Position numbers and translations under genes: made by a program | Part shown: positions 39,501 through 51,051 of the stretch, in pieces | How the letters are laid out: the number at the start of each line of letters is the position of its first letter | Numbering within the stretch: position 1 is the stretch's first letter | Notes under the pieces: generated by a model | The model's input: the letters and a program-made list of their open reading frames with translations, nothing else | What the model was told of the DNA's origin: nothing | The model's database searches: none | NCBI RefSeq assembly: GCF_964204645.1 | Contig: NC_134028.1 | Span: 12,629,001 to 12,693,000, forward strand | DNA: 64,000 nt | From: Tubulanus polymorphus | Lineage: Eukaryota; Nemertea; Palaeonemertea; Tubulaniformes; Tubulanidae | Direction: 5' to 3'

Positions 39501-41332
39501 CTGAACCCAATTCTCCTTATCCATTTCCATATTGAAACTCTTTTCAAGTCAACTGATATTTTGTTTTTGATTCTCGCATATATTCTATAGAGATAAATAC
39601 ATAAATATGGAGATCAAATATTTCAAATCTGCTGTACCAAGATGGATGGTAAATTTATAGTTACATTTTTGTTGTTAGGCTAAAAAAAATGATACCTTGT
39701 TTCTCCGCAGCGGCTGGGTCATTTTTGTAAAATATGATGAAATTTATAAACAGTTCATTTCTATAGCGGCCGGGTCTGTTATGGTAAAATTGATCACGAT
39801 TTTAAAAAAAGTAATGTATAGGGTAGATAGGTGGCCGGCCGGGTCAACAAGCTCAGCAGAGCGGAGAAACAAGGTATCAATTTTTTTAGCCTTAATATCC
39901 ATATTTGCACATCCCTCTCAGAAGGGATTCGAAAATGATGGCATCAAGACTGCTGCAGTATGAAATCCAGCTTGACTAGCCCTAGTGCACAGCTTTGCTG
40001 AAAACTTGCTTACCAATTATCAGATAACCTGATCACTTAGGGATCATTCATTTATTACGTACGCATGAAATTTGAATTTTTCAACCCCCCTCCCCTCTGT
40101 ACGCAAAATCGGCCATTTTTTTCATATACACTAAGCATCACAGAACGCAATCGCACTGACCCCTCCCCGAATGCATACGTAATAAATGAATGACCCCTTA
40201 GGCAAATTTTGCGGATAATTATAGTTGAGATAACTTGGACAATGGACATTGATAAGCTAATGATGAGCAATGCTTATGTATCCGGGCTACTCTGGCTGGA
40301 TTTTTGGCTGTGGCGATCTCTTGAAGCAATCATGTTGGAATCATTGTCAGGGAGGATGTGTTTTGTCTGGCAGTTGTTGATTCTTACCCATCTATTGTAA
40401 TGTATTTCTTATCTCTGGTCATATCATGAATTTCTCTTCGGATTATATCTTGATCAAATTGGTCTAGTTCTATAGATGGACGTCCGGTTTTACTAGGTTC
40501 AGTTACTGAAGACTTTTTTTCTGAAAATCCATTGAAAATTGAGTTCAAGTTCATTTATCGAACCAGCAGGGTTTGCAAAAAAGAGTAAGGCTAAAAAAAA
40601 TTGATACCTTGTTTCTCCACTCTGCTGAGCTTAAATGTTGACCCGGCCGGCCGCCTATCTACCCTATACATTACTTTTTTTTAAATCGTGATCAATTTTA
40701 CCATAACAGACCCGGCCGCTATAGAAATGAACTGTTTACAAAATTTATCATATTTTATAAAAATGACCCGGCCGCTGCGGAGAAACAAGGTATCATTTTT
40801 GTTTAGCCTAACTAAAAAGTTTGTAGGCCTATTGTATGATTTTCTATAGGCCTGAATGTAGAAAACCGGTCTTTAATAATATGTTTTGAAACATGTCTTT
40901 TTAATCAAGATTTTTTTTGTAATAGGCCTATGAAAAATAATTACCTTTGTATTTTTGAAGTGTATATAGTTTATTACTTAAAATGAAATTTATAACAGGC
41001 TTTCTCTAGGCCTAAATAATTATATGAAAAATAAAGTGTTTTTAATTGATATGATTGCCATCAGTTCTCTTCAAATCAATGTTTTTGTTTTTGTGTAGTG
41101 AGAGATCCTTCAGCTCGTGGCTAATTATAATAGTAAATAAACAACGCATGACTTCCTTCTATGACATACCGTAATTCCTCTTAATCGAATCTGTGGATAC
41201 TTTTTTCTTGAGAGCGGCCCGAATTTTTTCGTAGGTGTTGTTGTTTGGGATATTTCGGCCTGTCCTCTCTTCTCGACGTAGGTGTGATGTGAATAGATTT
41301 ATGATTTCCCATTGTGGTTTTGAAAAGCTCAT
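35398..41332 (-). CDS. IS630/Tc1-type DDE transposase with C-terminal PHD finger, multi-exon
   Basis: Exons (minus): 41170-41332 (ATG), 40388-40520, about 39477-39552, 39190-39324, 37200-37400, 36631-36779, 35398-36099. All junctions have GT and AG and keep frame, except exon 2 to 3, where the acceptor may be 13 bp further in. Domains: N-terminal helix-turn-helix region (TGRPSIELDQFD...IIRR; WKWIRRIGFRWL), catalytic D in IVYLDET, second D in LIVMDQASYH, third acid in HCELNPIEMVWHQMKAY. About 83 residues separate the second D from NPIE, unlike DD34E mariners and close to the DD82E (Sailor-type) group as I remember it. After a highly acidic Ser/Glu/Asn linker comes a PHD finger (CAVCGEKDD...CSMC-RWFHVSC...CKRC). 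No in-frame stop was seen in the exons, so the gene may be functional. Confidence 0.82.
36185..36413. mobile_element. MITE copy 2 (CACCAAAA family), inverted
   Basis: About 229 bp, the reverse complement of the outer parts of 34067-34740. It lies in the intron between the last two transposase exons. Ends CCAAAATGGGTAGG and CTTTTGGTGTGGCC. Confidence 0.7.
36538..36575. repeat. (AT)n microsatellite
   Basis: About 18 AT units, in the intron between transposase exons 6 and 7. Confidence 0.95.
36936..36987. repeat. Short hairpin element
   Basis: GGGGCTGGCTGCTCAAA and its near-complement TTTGAGCAACCGGCCCC enclose a TTTAAA-containing loop. It is probably a minimal MITE in an intron. Confidence 0.5.
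37568..37746. mobile_element. pogo/Tc1-like MITE with TA duplication
   Basis: 179 bp with ends CAGTCAACCCC / GGGGTTGACTG and TA on both sides (37566-37567, 37747-37748). Inner ends share GATATACCGCC / GGGCAGTATATC. TIR and target site fit a pogo-like or other Tc1/mariner MITE. Confidence 0.8.
37850..38069. mobile_element. GGCTAA MITE, copy 1 (PIF/Harbinger-like)
   Basis: Ends GGCTAAAAAAAATTGATACC and GGTATCATTTTTGTTTAGCT; TAA on both sides. 3-bp TWA duplications with GGC ends fit PIF/Harbinger MITEs. The interior holds three GC-rich CGGCCG blocks in an otherwise AT-rich body. Confidence 0.85.
38882..39102. mobile_element. GGCTAA MITE, copy 2, inverted
   Basis: Same family, opposite orientation, flanked by TAA (38879-38881, 39103-39105). 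Copy A of the ~1 kb repeat gives the exact empty site. Confidence 0.9.
39678..39891. mobile_element. GGCTAA MITE, copy 3, inverted
   Basis: Same family, flanked by TTA on both sides (39675-39677, 39892-39894). A short internal deletion removes ATTTA near the GGGTCAACA block. Confidence 0.88.
40037..40200. mobile_element. MITE with ATTCATTTATTACGTA ends
   Basis: About 164 bp with inverted ends TTAGGGATCATTCATTTATT and AATAAATGAATGACCCCTTA, pairing through ACGTAYGCAT. It lies in the intron between transposase exons 2 and 3. Superfamily not assigned. Confidence 0.75.
40589..40808. mobile_element. GGCTAA MITE, copy 4
   Basis: Same orientation as copy 1, flanked by TAA (40586-40588, 40809-40811). 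It sits 68 bp upstream of transposase exon 2, in intron 1. Confidence 0.88.
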
Positions 41333-41488
41333 TGTGTTGCGCGTTCGTTTGTACGTGTTTACTATTAAGCGATTAACCTGAATGCATATGCATAAGCGCA
41401 CTATTGCAACACTGTGATTCGTTGAGCATTAATTAAATTCAAAAGCTACCACCCCTACGCAGAAATTCCGCATCATAGCGCATGCGCA

Positions 41489-41714
41489 CATGAGCCGGAA
41501 AAAGACGAACATGGCGGTTGTTTTCGCCGATTTAAGATGCGATTTCCTACACTTCTTACCAATCCTTCTAAGCGGTGATAAACGGATAAAATATCGGATA
41601 TTCATATGTCGTCCGCGACTTTTGTGGTCACGATAAGACCTAAATGAGGTATGTCCTACAAATACTAAGCAAGATATCGCGAAAAACAGGTCTCATACAT
41701 TAATAAATAGACTT
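41489..41714. repeat. Right terminal inverted repeat of the IS630-type transposon
   Basis: These 226 bp match the reassembled left repeat (151 + 57 + 19 bp) with only a few mismatches. Examples are one extra T in the left T-run and a GTAGTACAT versus GTAGGACAT difference. Past CCGGCTCATG the two sides diverge into alternating purine-pyrimidine sequence. Confidence 0.85.
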
Positions 41715-41716
41715 TA

Positions 41717-44700
41717 GGGCTCAGTCAATGTCATGACTCCTTACAAGTGCGTTCCGTTGCACAATATCGTCCCCCCGTACAATCTCGCAGGATATCTCGC
41801 AACAACTAGTCTAGACCTCACATATCTTCAACCTCACAGTCTCGAACTAATAAAAACAAAACCACGAATGATGCGACTCTCCTCTCCTCATGTTCCTTCT
41901 TCTTCAGACGTGCCCAGCTTCCAAAAACATAACAGACTCGCCATGTAGAAAATATATATACAATAGCCATGTCATTAGGCCATTTATTAGGTCGATAAAT
42001 ACAGCATCAACAGGACATTTCCATAGTACAGGACTATGGAAAAATGCATACAAACTGCTCTCAACCTCGCTCTAAGAGGTTTAACCAATTATTATAAATA
42101 CATGTATTGCGAAAATTGCAATAAAATATCATGGTGACAGATGGAAATCGCAAGTATCAGCTTCAATAGGCTATCAAAGCTGGAGAGAAAGTGATTAAGT
42201 TCACCCAGCTTCAGAGTTGAAGCAAGAAATGCTTCAGATGCTTTGAAATAAGGATCTCAGATAGAAAGCTTCAAATCATGCTTTCAGACGACTGCCAAAG
42301 TAACTATTCAGCTAGGCTGTATAAAATTCAGCTAGGCTGATTGGTTGAAAAACCACAGCGAGGCTCAGCTCTGCACATAAATTATAGAAACAGGAATCGA
42401 ACCCGCACGGATAATTATTATGAAAACCGCGAGAACTACGCGAATCGAAGCGAAAATAGAAGTCCCGCGACAGAAATAAAGGTAGATAAATCACTCAAAT
42501 GTGAATCTATCCACCCCGCGCCTAAATGGTTTAATTAATACAACGCGACATTGCATAAGAAAGGAAGGCAAAGGAAGAGAGGGGAGGACACTGAAGCGAA
42601 AGAAAACAACAAATCAAATCAAAATCAATTTTCGCTACATAAGCCTCGAATTAATTTTCAATTATATTTAACACTATTTACACAGTCTGTCATTTCGAAC
42701 ACGTTCACTAAGGTTCCCGGACAACGCGGAGTTCGGGACAAACACGGCGTCAGGGGGGACAACCATGTCCGCCGAGGACAACGCGGCGTTCGCCGGGGAC
42801 AAGACCCTGGACACCAATAAACCCGTGGACAATGTCGGGCAAATAACTATTTACAATGAATTAGCGCGGTCCGGGTGCCCGCACATTATGAGTTTTCCGG
42901 TTTGCTTGGCTACCCGTACTGGCGGGGTAGTCTAGAGAGGCCAGTGAAAACTCCGGTTTGCTGAACCACCCCTCTTTGCGGGGATGCGGTATGATGTTTG
43001 ATCTGACAGTTTCAAGTGGTTAATGGCTGTTTCAAGTGCTTACAACGATGCTTATTACTTCATGTGGTACATGGTGGTTTAAAAAAGATTTCGTAATAAT
43101 ACGCTCACCGCGTGGGCTTCGTAGAAAGACCACTACCTGTGAACTTCCCAAATTTTAATAGTCCTGTCCGATTTGGTTTCATCCAATTGAGAGACTGCCT
43201 TTTCCAGTTAGGGCATTTTTGGATCACGTCACTCCAGGAAATGACTTAACGCTTTTGGGCCCCTTCGTCGGTTCCACATGTTTCATTTGAGCTATAGACC
43301 ACAATGGTGACACCATGATGGTCAGTAACTGACCAATTGAGATATCCCCGAGTCTGAACACTTGACTTCGAATTTCGCAAATTTATCATGTAATGTTTGT
43401 CTTCAAACTACTAAGGAATCATCATTGCAAATTCATCACTGACCACCAATGACCAATTCAAACTTCTCGAATATGAAAACGATATACCGCGTTATGGTGT
43501 CAAACTAGAAAGGATTCGCCATTAAAATTCATAAATTGACCATCACTGACCACCACTGCCCAAGTGAAACTTCTCAAATATCGCGGTCGAATTCGTAAGT
43601 GCTTGTCGTCGTATTGCTATTTCTAGTAACCAGCAGAAAGTTTTGCTACTGTTTTCGAATGGCGTTGACATAATGGAAAATTATTACCCATAAATGGACA
43701 CATCCGGATCACAGCACCTCATATGCCGCAGTGCGTTATTTTCACTGCATAGTAATGCTAATACATAAACTTTTTTACTACTTGACTCGAATCATCTGAA
43801 CAGTACTGCGTTTGAAAACTCAACGAATAGAAAATGTTTGCGGGAAGCGCCTACAAATAAGTTATAGGCCTAATAAGATTAATTAATCGATGCATGAAAA
43901 ACAATTAAATCTCAAGGTGACTAACACCCGTCTTTCAACCAATCTGCGCGATACCAATTAATTAAATCATTAAACGCATTGGGTTCCTAATATTTGAAAT
44001 CATGTGATACAATAGTTGTTCTTTAGACTTGGTCACCGAGGCATTAACCATTCCTTCAAGTTTTGAAAATTCGATGGTAACGCGGATTCTTCGCCTCTAA
44101 AAACTGTTTCGTTAATAGTTTTCTTTATATGAAAAGTGTTCATAGGAATTGAAATTTGGAGTGATACCAGTCACAGCTGTAACCCTTTTTCATTGTCAGT
44201 TCTTTTTTGGAATTCAAGTAGATTAGTGAAAATATCAATGATGAAGTTCACTCATTATATCAAGTACCGTTTTTACTGTCGCATGCTAGTCGAAACAAAA
44301 AGATCTATCCAACTGCATATCTTCAGGTATAAACTGTGATATCCTTCAGTATGTTATGAATATCTTTGAAAATTTGTGTTCTAGTATAATACCCGAAGGT
44401 TTAACTATCGGACACATAAAAGATTCGCCATAATCAAAGTTTTTAAGAAAATCTTTCTTCGAGAAAGAAAGATCTTTAAAAGAACGATTGGCGTCAAACT
44501 AATCCATAATGGACTATTGTGAATTTATTGAATAATCCACCTGAGAAATTTAAAGATTTCGAAGCGAAATTTATTCATATAAATCAAAAATGCATGAATA
44601 ACTTGACGTTATTTGCGGGTCACATGCGTGATTCGTTATAAACAAGGTTAAATTCCTAACGCACATGAAATATGGAGCCTGTATCACACGATATACACAT

Positions 44701-44842
44701 CTTGAATTTTCTCTAACTACGTAGGCCGTTTCCAAATGGGAATTGTTCAGTTTTTTAACGGCCGACATTCAGAGGCACCTAAAAAACCGGTTGTATAGCA
44801 CTTGAGATTTACTGTGTAGGGCACATCTCACATCGACTCGGC
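41717..44842. other. Non-coding host DNA between the two large elements
   Basis: No gene is supported. 43310-43600 has three diverged repeats containing TGACCAATT-like and AAACTTCTC blocks. 42710-42800 has short GACAACGCGG repeats. 42880-43000 has a short direct duplication (TTTTCCGGTTTGCT / ACTCCGGTTTGCT). 44440-44490 forms a small hairpin. Base composition falls towards AT near 44.9 kb, where the Polinton begins. Confidence 0.5.
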
Positions 44843-45024
44843 AGTAATAGGGATAATAGGCTTTCATTCGAAAGGTCGAGCTCGTAAAAAAATGAAAATA
44901 ATAATTATTTACAGTTGAATTAGTCGCGCACACTCCTAATTCAACATTAAATTATTATTATTTTCATTTTTTTACTCACTCGCCCCTTCAACCTTTGATA
45001 TGAAAGCCTATTATCCCTATTACT
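44843..45024. repeat. 182-bp palindrome at the left edge of the Polinton
   Basis: Arms of ~80 bp start with a perfect 25-bp inverted pair (AGTAATAGGGATAATAGG...; ...CCTATTATCCCTATTACT) and stay partly complementary to a 12-base centre. Polinton termini begin with AG, so this could be the terminal repeat, doubled back on itself. The right end of the element lies outside the window and I see no 6-bp duplication, so this is only a candidate terminus. Confidence 0.5.
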
Positions 45025-45257
45025 CTTAAAATATTCATATACATGAATAACATTTAAATTGACAGATTATTCAATATAAAAGTGTAAGCTCTTATAGAAT
45101 AGATATATAGATATATTTACAACATTATTTCAATATTCATATTTGTATGAGTTAGATTTTTAAACATTAAAAGTGTTAGTAAAGTGTGATTGAAATAATA
45201 CATGATATAAATCATTGAACTTCTAAAATCAATTTTTAAAAAAAATTTGATATTAAA

Positions 45258-48200
45258 ATGGAAGCAAATAAGTACTACTGTCCAACATGTAATATCAATA
45301 TAGATAAATCCCAAAAAGCAAGACACAATAAAACTAAAACACATTTAGAGAATAAATTGAAACTAGAATATAAAGATGATATATTAGAAACTAAATTAGA
45401 TGAATTAAAGAATGAAAAAGAAACATACAAATGTGATACATGTAATCAATCATTCAGTGATAAAAGATATTATAATGAACATTTAAAATCTAAAAGTCAT
45501 ATTAGAAATATGAATAATGATATTTTAGGTGAAGATTATTTTGATAAAGATAATGATAAGAAACAGAAGACAATTAAAAGCATAAAAAATAAATTAAACA
45601 ATAAAAGACCATACATGGAAGATGTAAGAAATTATATTAATTCATTAGATAATAAAAAAGATATAGAGATAACCGAAGCATTTAAAAGTGATATTGGTCC
45701 AGCAGCTATCGAGTTTAAATTTCATAAAGGAAAAACATTAGAAGAAAATAAAAAACATTTAGAAAATATGAAAGATATTATAAAAATAATTACTGATGTT
45801 GAATATCCTAAAATAAGTATATCAGTTAAAGTAAAGTTTATAAAATCTGAAGATAAACCAATATATAATATAAATTCTCATTCACAACATATTATATCTA
45901 AACAACATATAGATGATAAATTAGATAAATGTTATAATGAAGTAAAAACTAAAATAGAAGAGAAATATTTTGAAGGATCTGGTTTAATATTTGATGAAAT
46001 AATATTTATGACTACATGTTTATAACACAAAATATAATAAGTTAACTAAATCAAAACCAATTGATGAAAATAATGTATCATATTATAAAGAACCAGATAT
46101 TGAAGCATTGAGTTATATTAAACTACCATTTAAAACTAATGCTGTTATAAATGTACAAAATGAAGATGATAAATGTTTTCTATGGGCTATAATAAGTTGT
46201 TTACATCCAACAGAAGATATTACACATAGTTGTAGATTAACTCATTATAAACCATTTGAAAATAATTATAAGATAGATAAGTATCCTGTTATAATTAAAA
46301 ACATCCCAAAAATAGAAAGAGATAATAATTTAAGAATAAATGTATTTGATTTAATCAAATTACCAAATACAAAAGGTAACAATATAAAACATTATACATT
46401 AGAACCTTTATATCTATCAAAAAATTATGATTCAAACGATGTTATAAATATATTATATTATGAGAATCATTATATGTGGATTAAACAAATAGATTTATTC
46501 TTTAGAACAGAAAGTGATCACCATAATAAAATATATCTATGTAGAAAATGTTTACATAGATTCAGTAATGAAAGTACATTATTAAATCATAAACAATTAT
46601 GTGAAAATCATGATTATTGTAAATTAGTTTTACCAAATGAAAAAGATAAAATATTAGAATTAAAAAAATATGATTACAAAAATAAAGTACCATTTGTTAT
46701 ATATGGAGATTTTGAATCATTAAATAAAGAATTAACTGATCAAGATAGAAAAGAAATATATTAAAAAAGAAAGAAATTAAATTCTAATGAAAATGATTTT
46801 TCAGATGAACCACCAAAAACAAATACTATTAAAAAGATTCATCAATCAGCTGCAGCTTTCGGGTTATATATTAAATCTGATTATCCAGAACTAATTGAAA
46901 GTGAATATTATGATTATAGAAATGAAAATGTTATCAATCATTTTTGTGACTTATTAATTGAATATGAAATAAGGTTTAGTAAATTATTGAATACAAATAT
47001 AGAAATTATAATGACAGAAGAAGATAAAGAAGAATTTGCGTTTGCAGATAAATGTTATTATTGTGAAAAGATATTTAATTATAAAGATAAAAAAGTAAGA
47101 GACCATGATGATTTGAATGGAAAGTTTAGAGGCGCCGCACATGAGAATTGTAACTTACAAGCTAAGAAAATTAATTTTGTACCAGTTATATTTCATAATC
47201 TATCAGGATAAGATGCACATTTATTTATCAAACAGTTATGCCATAAAATAGAAGAAATCAATAATGAAATAAAAAGATTAAATTCAAATAGATCAAAAGA
47301 TAAAATACCAACTTATAAATTTAGAATGTTAGCTAAAACATCTGAGAATTATATATCATTCCAATTTGGGTGTTTCAGATTTATAGATTCATATAGATTT
47401 TTAAATAGTTCATTAGATAACTTATCAAAATCATTAGTTGATGATGAATTAAAAATATTAAAGCAACACTACCCAAATAATGATGATTTTCAATTAATGA
47501 GATATAAAGGAGCAATTCCATATTCATTTTATAAATCACATAATGATTTTAACATAACTGAATTATTAAAAGAACAATTCTATGATGAATTAAAAAATGA
47601 ATATGTTAAAGATGAAGTATATAATAGAACATTGAATATTTGGAATCATTTCAAAATAGAAAATCATGGACAATTAGTAGATTCATATCTAAAATCAGAT
47701 GTATTATTATTAACCGATATATTCGAAAGGTTTAGAGATGTAAACCTAAAATATTTCAATATTGATCCTTGTCATTGTTATTCAAGTCCAGGATTAACAT
47801 GGGATTGTGGATTAAAATTTACAGATATAAAAATGGATTTGTTAACAAATATAGATCAATTACTATTATTTGAAAAATCTATAAGAGGAGGAGTTTCAGG
47901 TGTATTAGGTGATAGATATTTCAATGTAAATGATAACCCTGGATACAAGTTATTATATATAGATGCAAATAATTTGTATGGTTGGGCAATGATGGAACCA
48001 CAACCTTATGGAGTATTTGAAATAAGTGAAGTTTTACAGAATGAAAATAATGACAAATTTGATTGGAAGAAAAGAATTCTAGATATTGCAGATGATTCAG
48101 ATACTGGTTACTTTTTTGTTGTAGATTTAGAATATCCTGAACATATTAGATTTAAATCTAGAAATCTAGCTTACTGTCCCGAACATAAAACTGTAACTCA

Positions 48201-49292
48201 TGAAGAATTATCAAATTACCAAAAAAGAATTAAACCCGAAAATCATATTCATACAGAAAAGTTAATGGTAACTCAAGAAGATAAATATAATTATGTAGTA
48301 CATTATAGAATGTTAAAGTTTTATCTAAAACAAGGAATGATCCTAAAAAAAGTACATAGATATATTTCATTTAGTCAATCTAAGTGGTTAGAAAAATATA
48401 TAGATTTAACACCAAACAGAGAACTGAAGCTAAAACTGATTTCGAAAAAGATTTCTTCAAGTTAATGAATAATGCATTCTATGGTAAGACTTGTGAAAAT
48501 ATTAGAAATAGAAATGATATTGAGTTAGTTAGTAATGGTAAAAGAATTAGACATTTACAAACATATCCTAAGTTCATTGGTAACAGAATATTTAATGAAA
48601 ATTTAGCTGCTGTTAAAATGAGAAGAACATCAATGAAATTTAATAAACCAATCTATGTTGGCGCTTCAGTTCTAGAATTATCAAAATTACTAATGTATGA
48701 ATTCTATTATAATGTATTACAACCACTTTTTGGAGAAAAACATATAGAAATATTATATTTTGATACCGATTCTTACATATTAAAGATAAAAACTGATAAC
48801 ATAACTAATGATTTAAAAACATTAAAACATTTTGATTTTAGTAATTATCCTAAAGATCATGAATTGTTTAGCAATGGTAATAAAAAAGTTCCCGGTAAAT
48901 TCAAAGATGAATTAGGTGGTGAAGAAATGATTGAATTCATTGGTATTAGATCTAAAATGTATTCATATAAAACTAAAGAACATGAATCTAAAAAGTTAAA
49001 AGGAATAACCAAAAATGTAGTAGAAAAGAATATTCATTTCAAAGATTACATCAATTGTATATTCAATGAAGAAGTTAGAAAACATAAGATGAGATGTTTA
49101 AGATCTGAAGATCATGAAATGTTTATTGAAGAAATTGAAAAGATAAGTCTAAACCCATTTGATGATAAAAGATATATTTTAGATGATGGAATTCATACAG
49201 TTGCTTATGGATGTAATTTAGATGAATACTTAAAATTTAAAAGAGAAGAAACAAAAGAGAACGAGATAATGAAAAGAATTCTAACGTGTTAA
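45258..49292 (+). pseudogene. polB: Protein-primed DNA polymerase B (pPolB), four breaks
   Basis: About 1340 codons. The N-terminal third has two C2H2 fingers (CPTC...H....H; CDTC...H....H) and, further on, a C2HC finger (CRKC...H....C near 46550). Exonuclease motif I is YGDFES (~46702), and a KVRDHDDLNGKFRGAAH block with paired Cys lies near 47090. Polymerase motif A is YIDANNLYGWAM (~47955), motif B KLMNNAFYGK (~48460), motif C YFDTDSY (~48755). It copies the element by protein priming. Breaks: frameshift near 46022; in-frame TAA at 46762-46764 and 47209-47211, the latter inside the conserved exonuclease II region (HNLSG-stop-DAH); frameshift near 48408. The start context is TTAAAATGG, a weak form of the element's start-site motif. 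Confidence 0.92.
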
Positions 49293-49321
49293 TCAAATTT
49301 TAATAAAAATATGTATTATAA
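49293..49321 (+). promoter_or_regulatory. Class B promoter-like module
   Basis: GTTAATCAAATTTTAATAAA followed by AATATGTATTATAAATGG, ending on the start codon. Nearly the same ~38 bp stand before the HNH gene on the other strand, and a shorter version before 59148. Confidence 0.7.
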
Positions 49322-49663
49322 ATGGAGAGTAAACAAGCAAACAGTGAGAACAACAAATTAATTCTAGATAGAATTAAAGATATCACAAATGTAAAATCTG
49401 TAGATTATAAATTCAAAAAGTTAACAGAATTAACAATTCATAAGAAATATCTAATTACAAATATTGATACAGTTACTAATAACTATGGAGATAAATTAGT
49501 TATACACTTAGAATATGAAGGATTAAAAGGAAATACGTATAAATTCAGAACATATTTACCGGATAGATTTCATAGATTATCAAGCGAAGACTTAGAAGAA
49601 TTATGTTCTGGAGATTTCTATTTCGTATACAAAGTAAGAATGAAAAAGGGCACCATGAAATAG
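49322..49663 (+). CDS. Small conserved Polinton protein, OB-fold-like
   Basis: 113 residues, intact. A helical N-terminus is followed by a predicted beta-rich core (LTIHKKYLITNIDTVTNNYG, LVIHLEYEG, YKFRTYLPDRF) and LCSGDFYFVYK. Short proteins with this IxxxYG...VxLP(E/D)RF pattern occur beside the polymerase in many Polintons and related viruses, and a single-stranded DNA-binding OB fold has seemed likely to me; that role is an inference. It shares the class B upstream module with the HNH gene, which suggests co-regulation with non-structural genes. Confidence 0.6.
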   Translation: MESKQANSENNKLILDRIKDITNVKSVDYKFKKLTELTIHKKYLITNIDTVTNNYGDKLVIHLEYEGLKGNTYKFRTYLPDRFHRLSSEDLEELCSGDFYFVYKVRMKKGTMK

Positions 49664-49691
49664 ATTTCGAATAAGAAAATATGTAAAATAA

Positions 49692-50450
49692 ATGGCGGAA
49701 TTAAAAGAATACAGAATATTTGTTGATTCTAGAAGGCTTACAAATTATAAATCTCATAATTTACTAGTACAATTAGATAGAGAATTTAAGATTTGTGTAG
49801 ATTTAAAATTAGTTAATATAAGTTTATGTAATTCTTTTTATAATATATCGGATAAAACTATTGATCATAATGCTTTTATGATTCATATTAGAAATGTAAA
49901 TAAATGGTTTCACCTAATTTTAAAACCAGGATTATATAATTTAGAAACACTAGCTCAAGAAATTAATAGAAGAGCACGGTTGAAAATTAGAAGTGAAGAT
50001 AAATTTTTAATTAGAATTATAAAAAGTGATAGCACAAATAAAATTAAAATAAAGGTATATGATGAAAGTCAACATGCATTTATAGTGAGAAAACCTATAG
50101 CTAAACTGTTAGGAATTGTACCAGATACTGTTACAGGAAACGTAGATGGTAATTCAAATATAATACCTTTTACACACTTTTATATTTATTGCAATTTAAT
50201 CAAGCCTACAAAAACTTTCGAAGCAACTAAAGAAACAATTTGTAGTTCTAGTATACTAAATATTTTACCGCTAAAAAATGTTAAACAATTTGGAACTCAA
50301 ATAAATTATAATTTAACTGAATGTGATTTTAAACCTTGCATTCCTAAATTTAATAATTTTAAATTAGAAATAAGAAATCATAATGGACATTTAATTGATT
50401 TGAATAACTTTCCTGTAATTTATGAATTAGTTATAAGATGTAGAGAGTAA
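49692..50450 (+). CDS. Penton-like (minor capsid) protein
   Basis: 252 residues, intact. The order of motifs is that of the penton/minor capsid single jelly-roll protein of Polintons and adintoviruses: an early block of sequence around SLCNSFYNIS, then LKPGLYNLETLAQEINR (a binding loop plus helix), beta strands, and KLLGI. It should sit at capsid vertices together with the major capsid protein at 57867. Starts at AATAAATGG, 28 bp after the preceding gene. No signal or membrane segment. Confidence 0.72.
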   Translation: MAELKEYRIFVDSRRLTNYKSHNLLVQLDREFKICVDLKLVNISLCNSFYNISDKTIDHNAFMIHIRNVNKWFHLILKPGLYNLETLAQEINRRARLKIRSEDKFLIRIIKSDSTNKIKIKVYDESQHAFIVRKPIAKLLGIVPDTVTGNVDGNSNIIPFTHFYIYCNLIKPTKTFEATKETICSSSILNILPLKNVKQFGTQINYNLTECDFKPCIPKFNNFKLEIRNHNGHLIDLNNFPVIYELVIRCRE

Positions 50451-50466
50451 TTTTTTCACTATATAA
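50451..50466 (+). promoter_or_regulatory. Class A start-site motif
   Basis: ATTTTTTCACTATATAAATG: a T-run, three spacer bases and TATAAATG on the start codon of 50467. It directly follows the previous stop. Confidence 0.65.
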
Positions 50467-50823
50467 ATGAATATAACTGTTGGGCCGAGTATATGTTTTG
50501 GGTTTGATTTTAAACGTGAGAAAGAAATGAAATTTAACGTTAATGATGTAATTACACATATCAAAAATATTGCAATTTCTAATGAAACAACATTTGAGTA
50601 TGAAACAACAATAGATAAAGAAACTTTTAATGTAGAAAAGATTACTAATTTAATTAGAGAATCTTTAAGATTTTATGAATTAGATGAAGATTTTATCATC
50701 GATGATATTAAAAGAATAATAATTGAAATATATACAAATGAAACTAGTAATGAAATAAATGTTGAATTAATCATCACTAAGATAACTAAATATTTTGAAG
50801 ATAGTAATTTTTTTGATAAATAA
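50467..50823 (+). CDS. Unknown acidic, helical Polinton protein
   Basis: 118 residues, intact. It is rich in Glu, Asp, Asn, Ile and Thr, with long predicted helices and no membrane segment or known motif. Preceded by a class A motif. Its stop (TAA) abuts the next ATG, so TAAATG serves as both stop and start. I do not recognise the family. Confidence 0.6.
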   Translation: MNITVGPSICFGFDFKREKEMKFNVNDVITHIKNIAISNETTFEYETTIDKETFNVEKITNLIRESLRFYELDEDFIIDDIKRIIIEIYTNETSNEINVELIITKITKYFEDSNFFDK

Positions 50824-51045
50824 ATGAGTGATAATAAGTGGATAATAACTGGATTATATAATGGAGCATTACTATCAGTTGGAACTGTTGGTTATTCAAT
50901 GGTATTAAAAAAAGTATTTAAAATGGGAAGTGTCAATGTTGATAGATTTGATATAAATGATATTTTAAAATTAACATTAGCAGTTACTTTATCTAATTTA
51001 ACTATTGATTATTTAGAAAAACAAAAATATATTCCTCCCATATAA
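50824..51045 (+). CDS. Small membrane protein
   Basis: 73 residues, intact. One hydrophobic segment (LYNGALLSVGTVGYSMVL, residues 9-26) and a second weaker one (LKLTLAVTLSNLTI). It starts directly after the previous stop within TAAATG, a position that would be tight for a separate promoter unless the motif lies in the previous coding end. Probably a virion or membrane component by position; function unknown. Confidence 0.6.
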   Translation: MSDNKWIITGLYNGALLSVGTVGYSMVLKKVFKMGSVNVDRFDINDILKLTLAVTLSNLTIDYLEKQKYIPPI

Positions 51046-51051
51046 ATGCAT

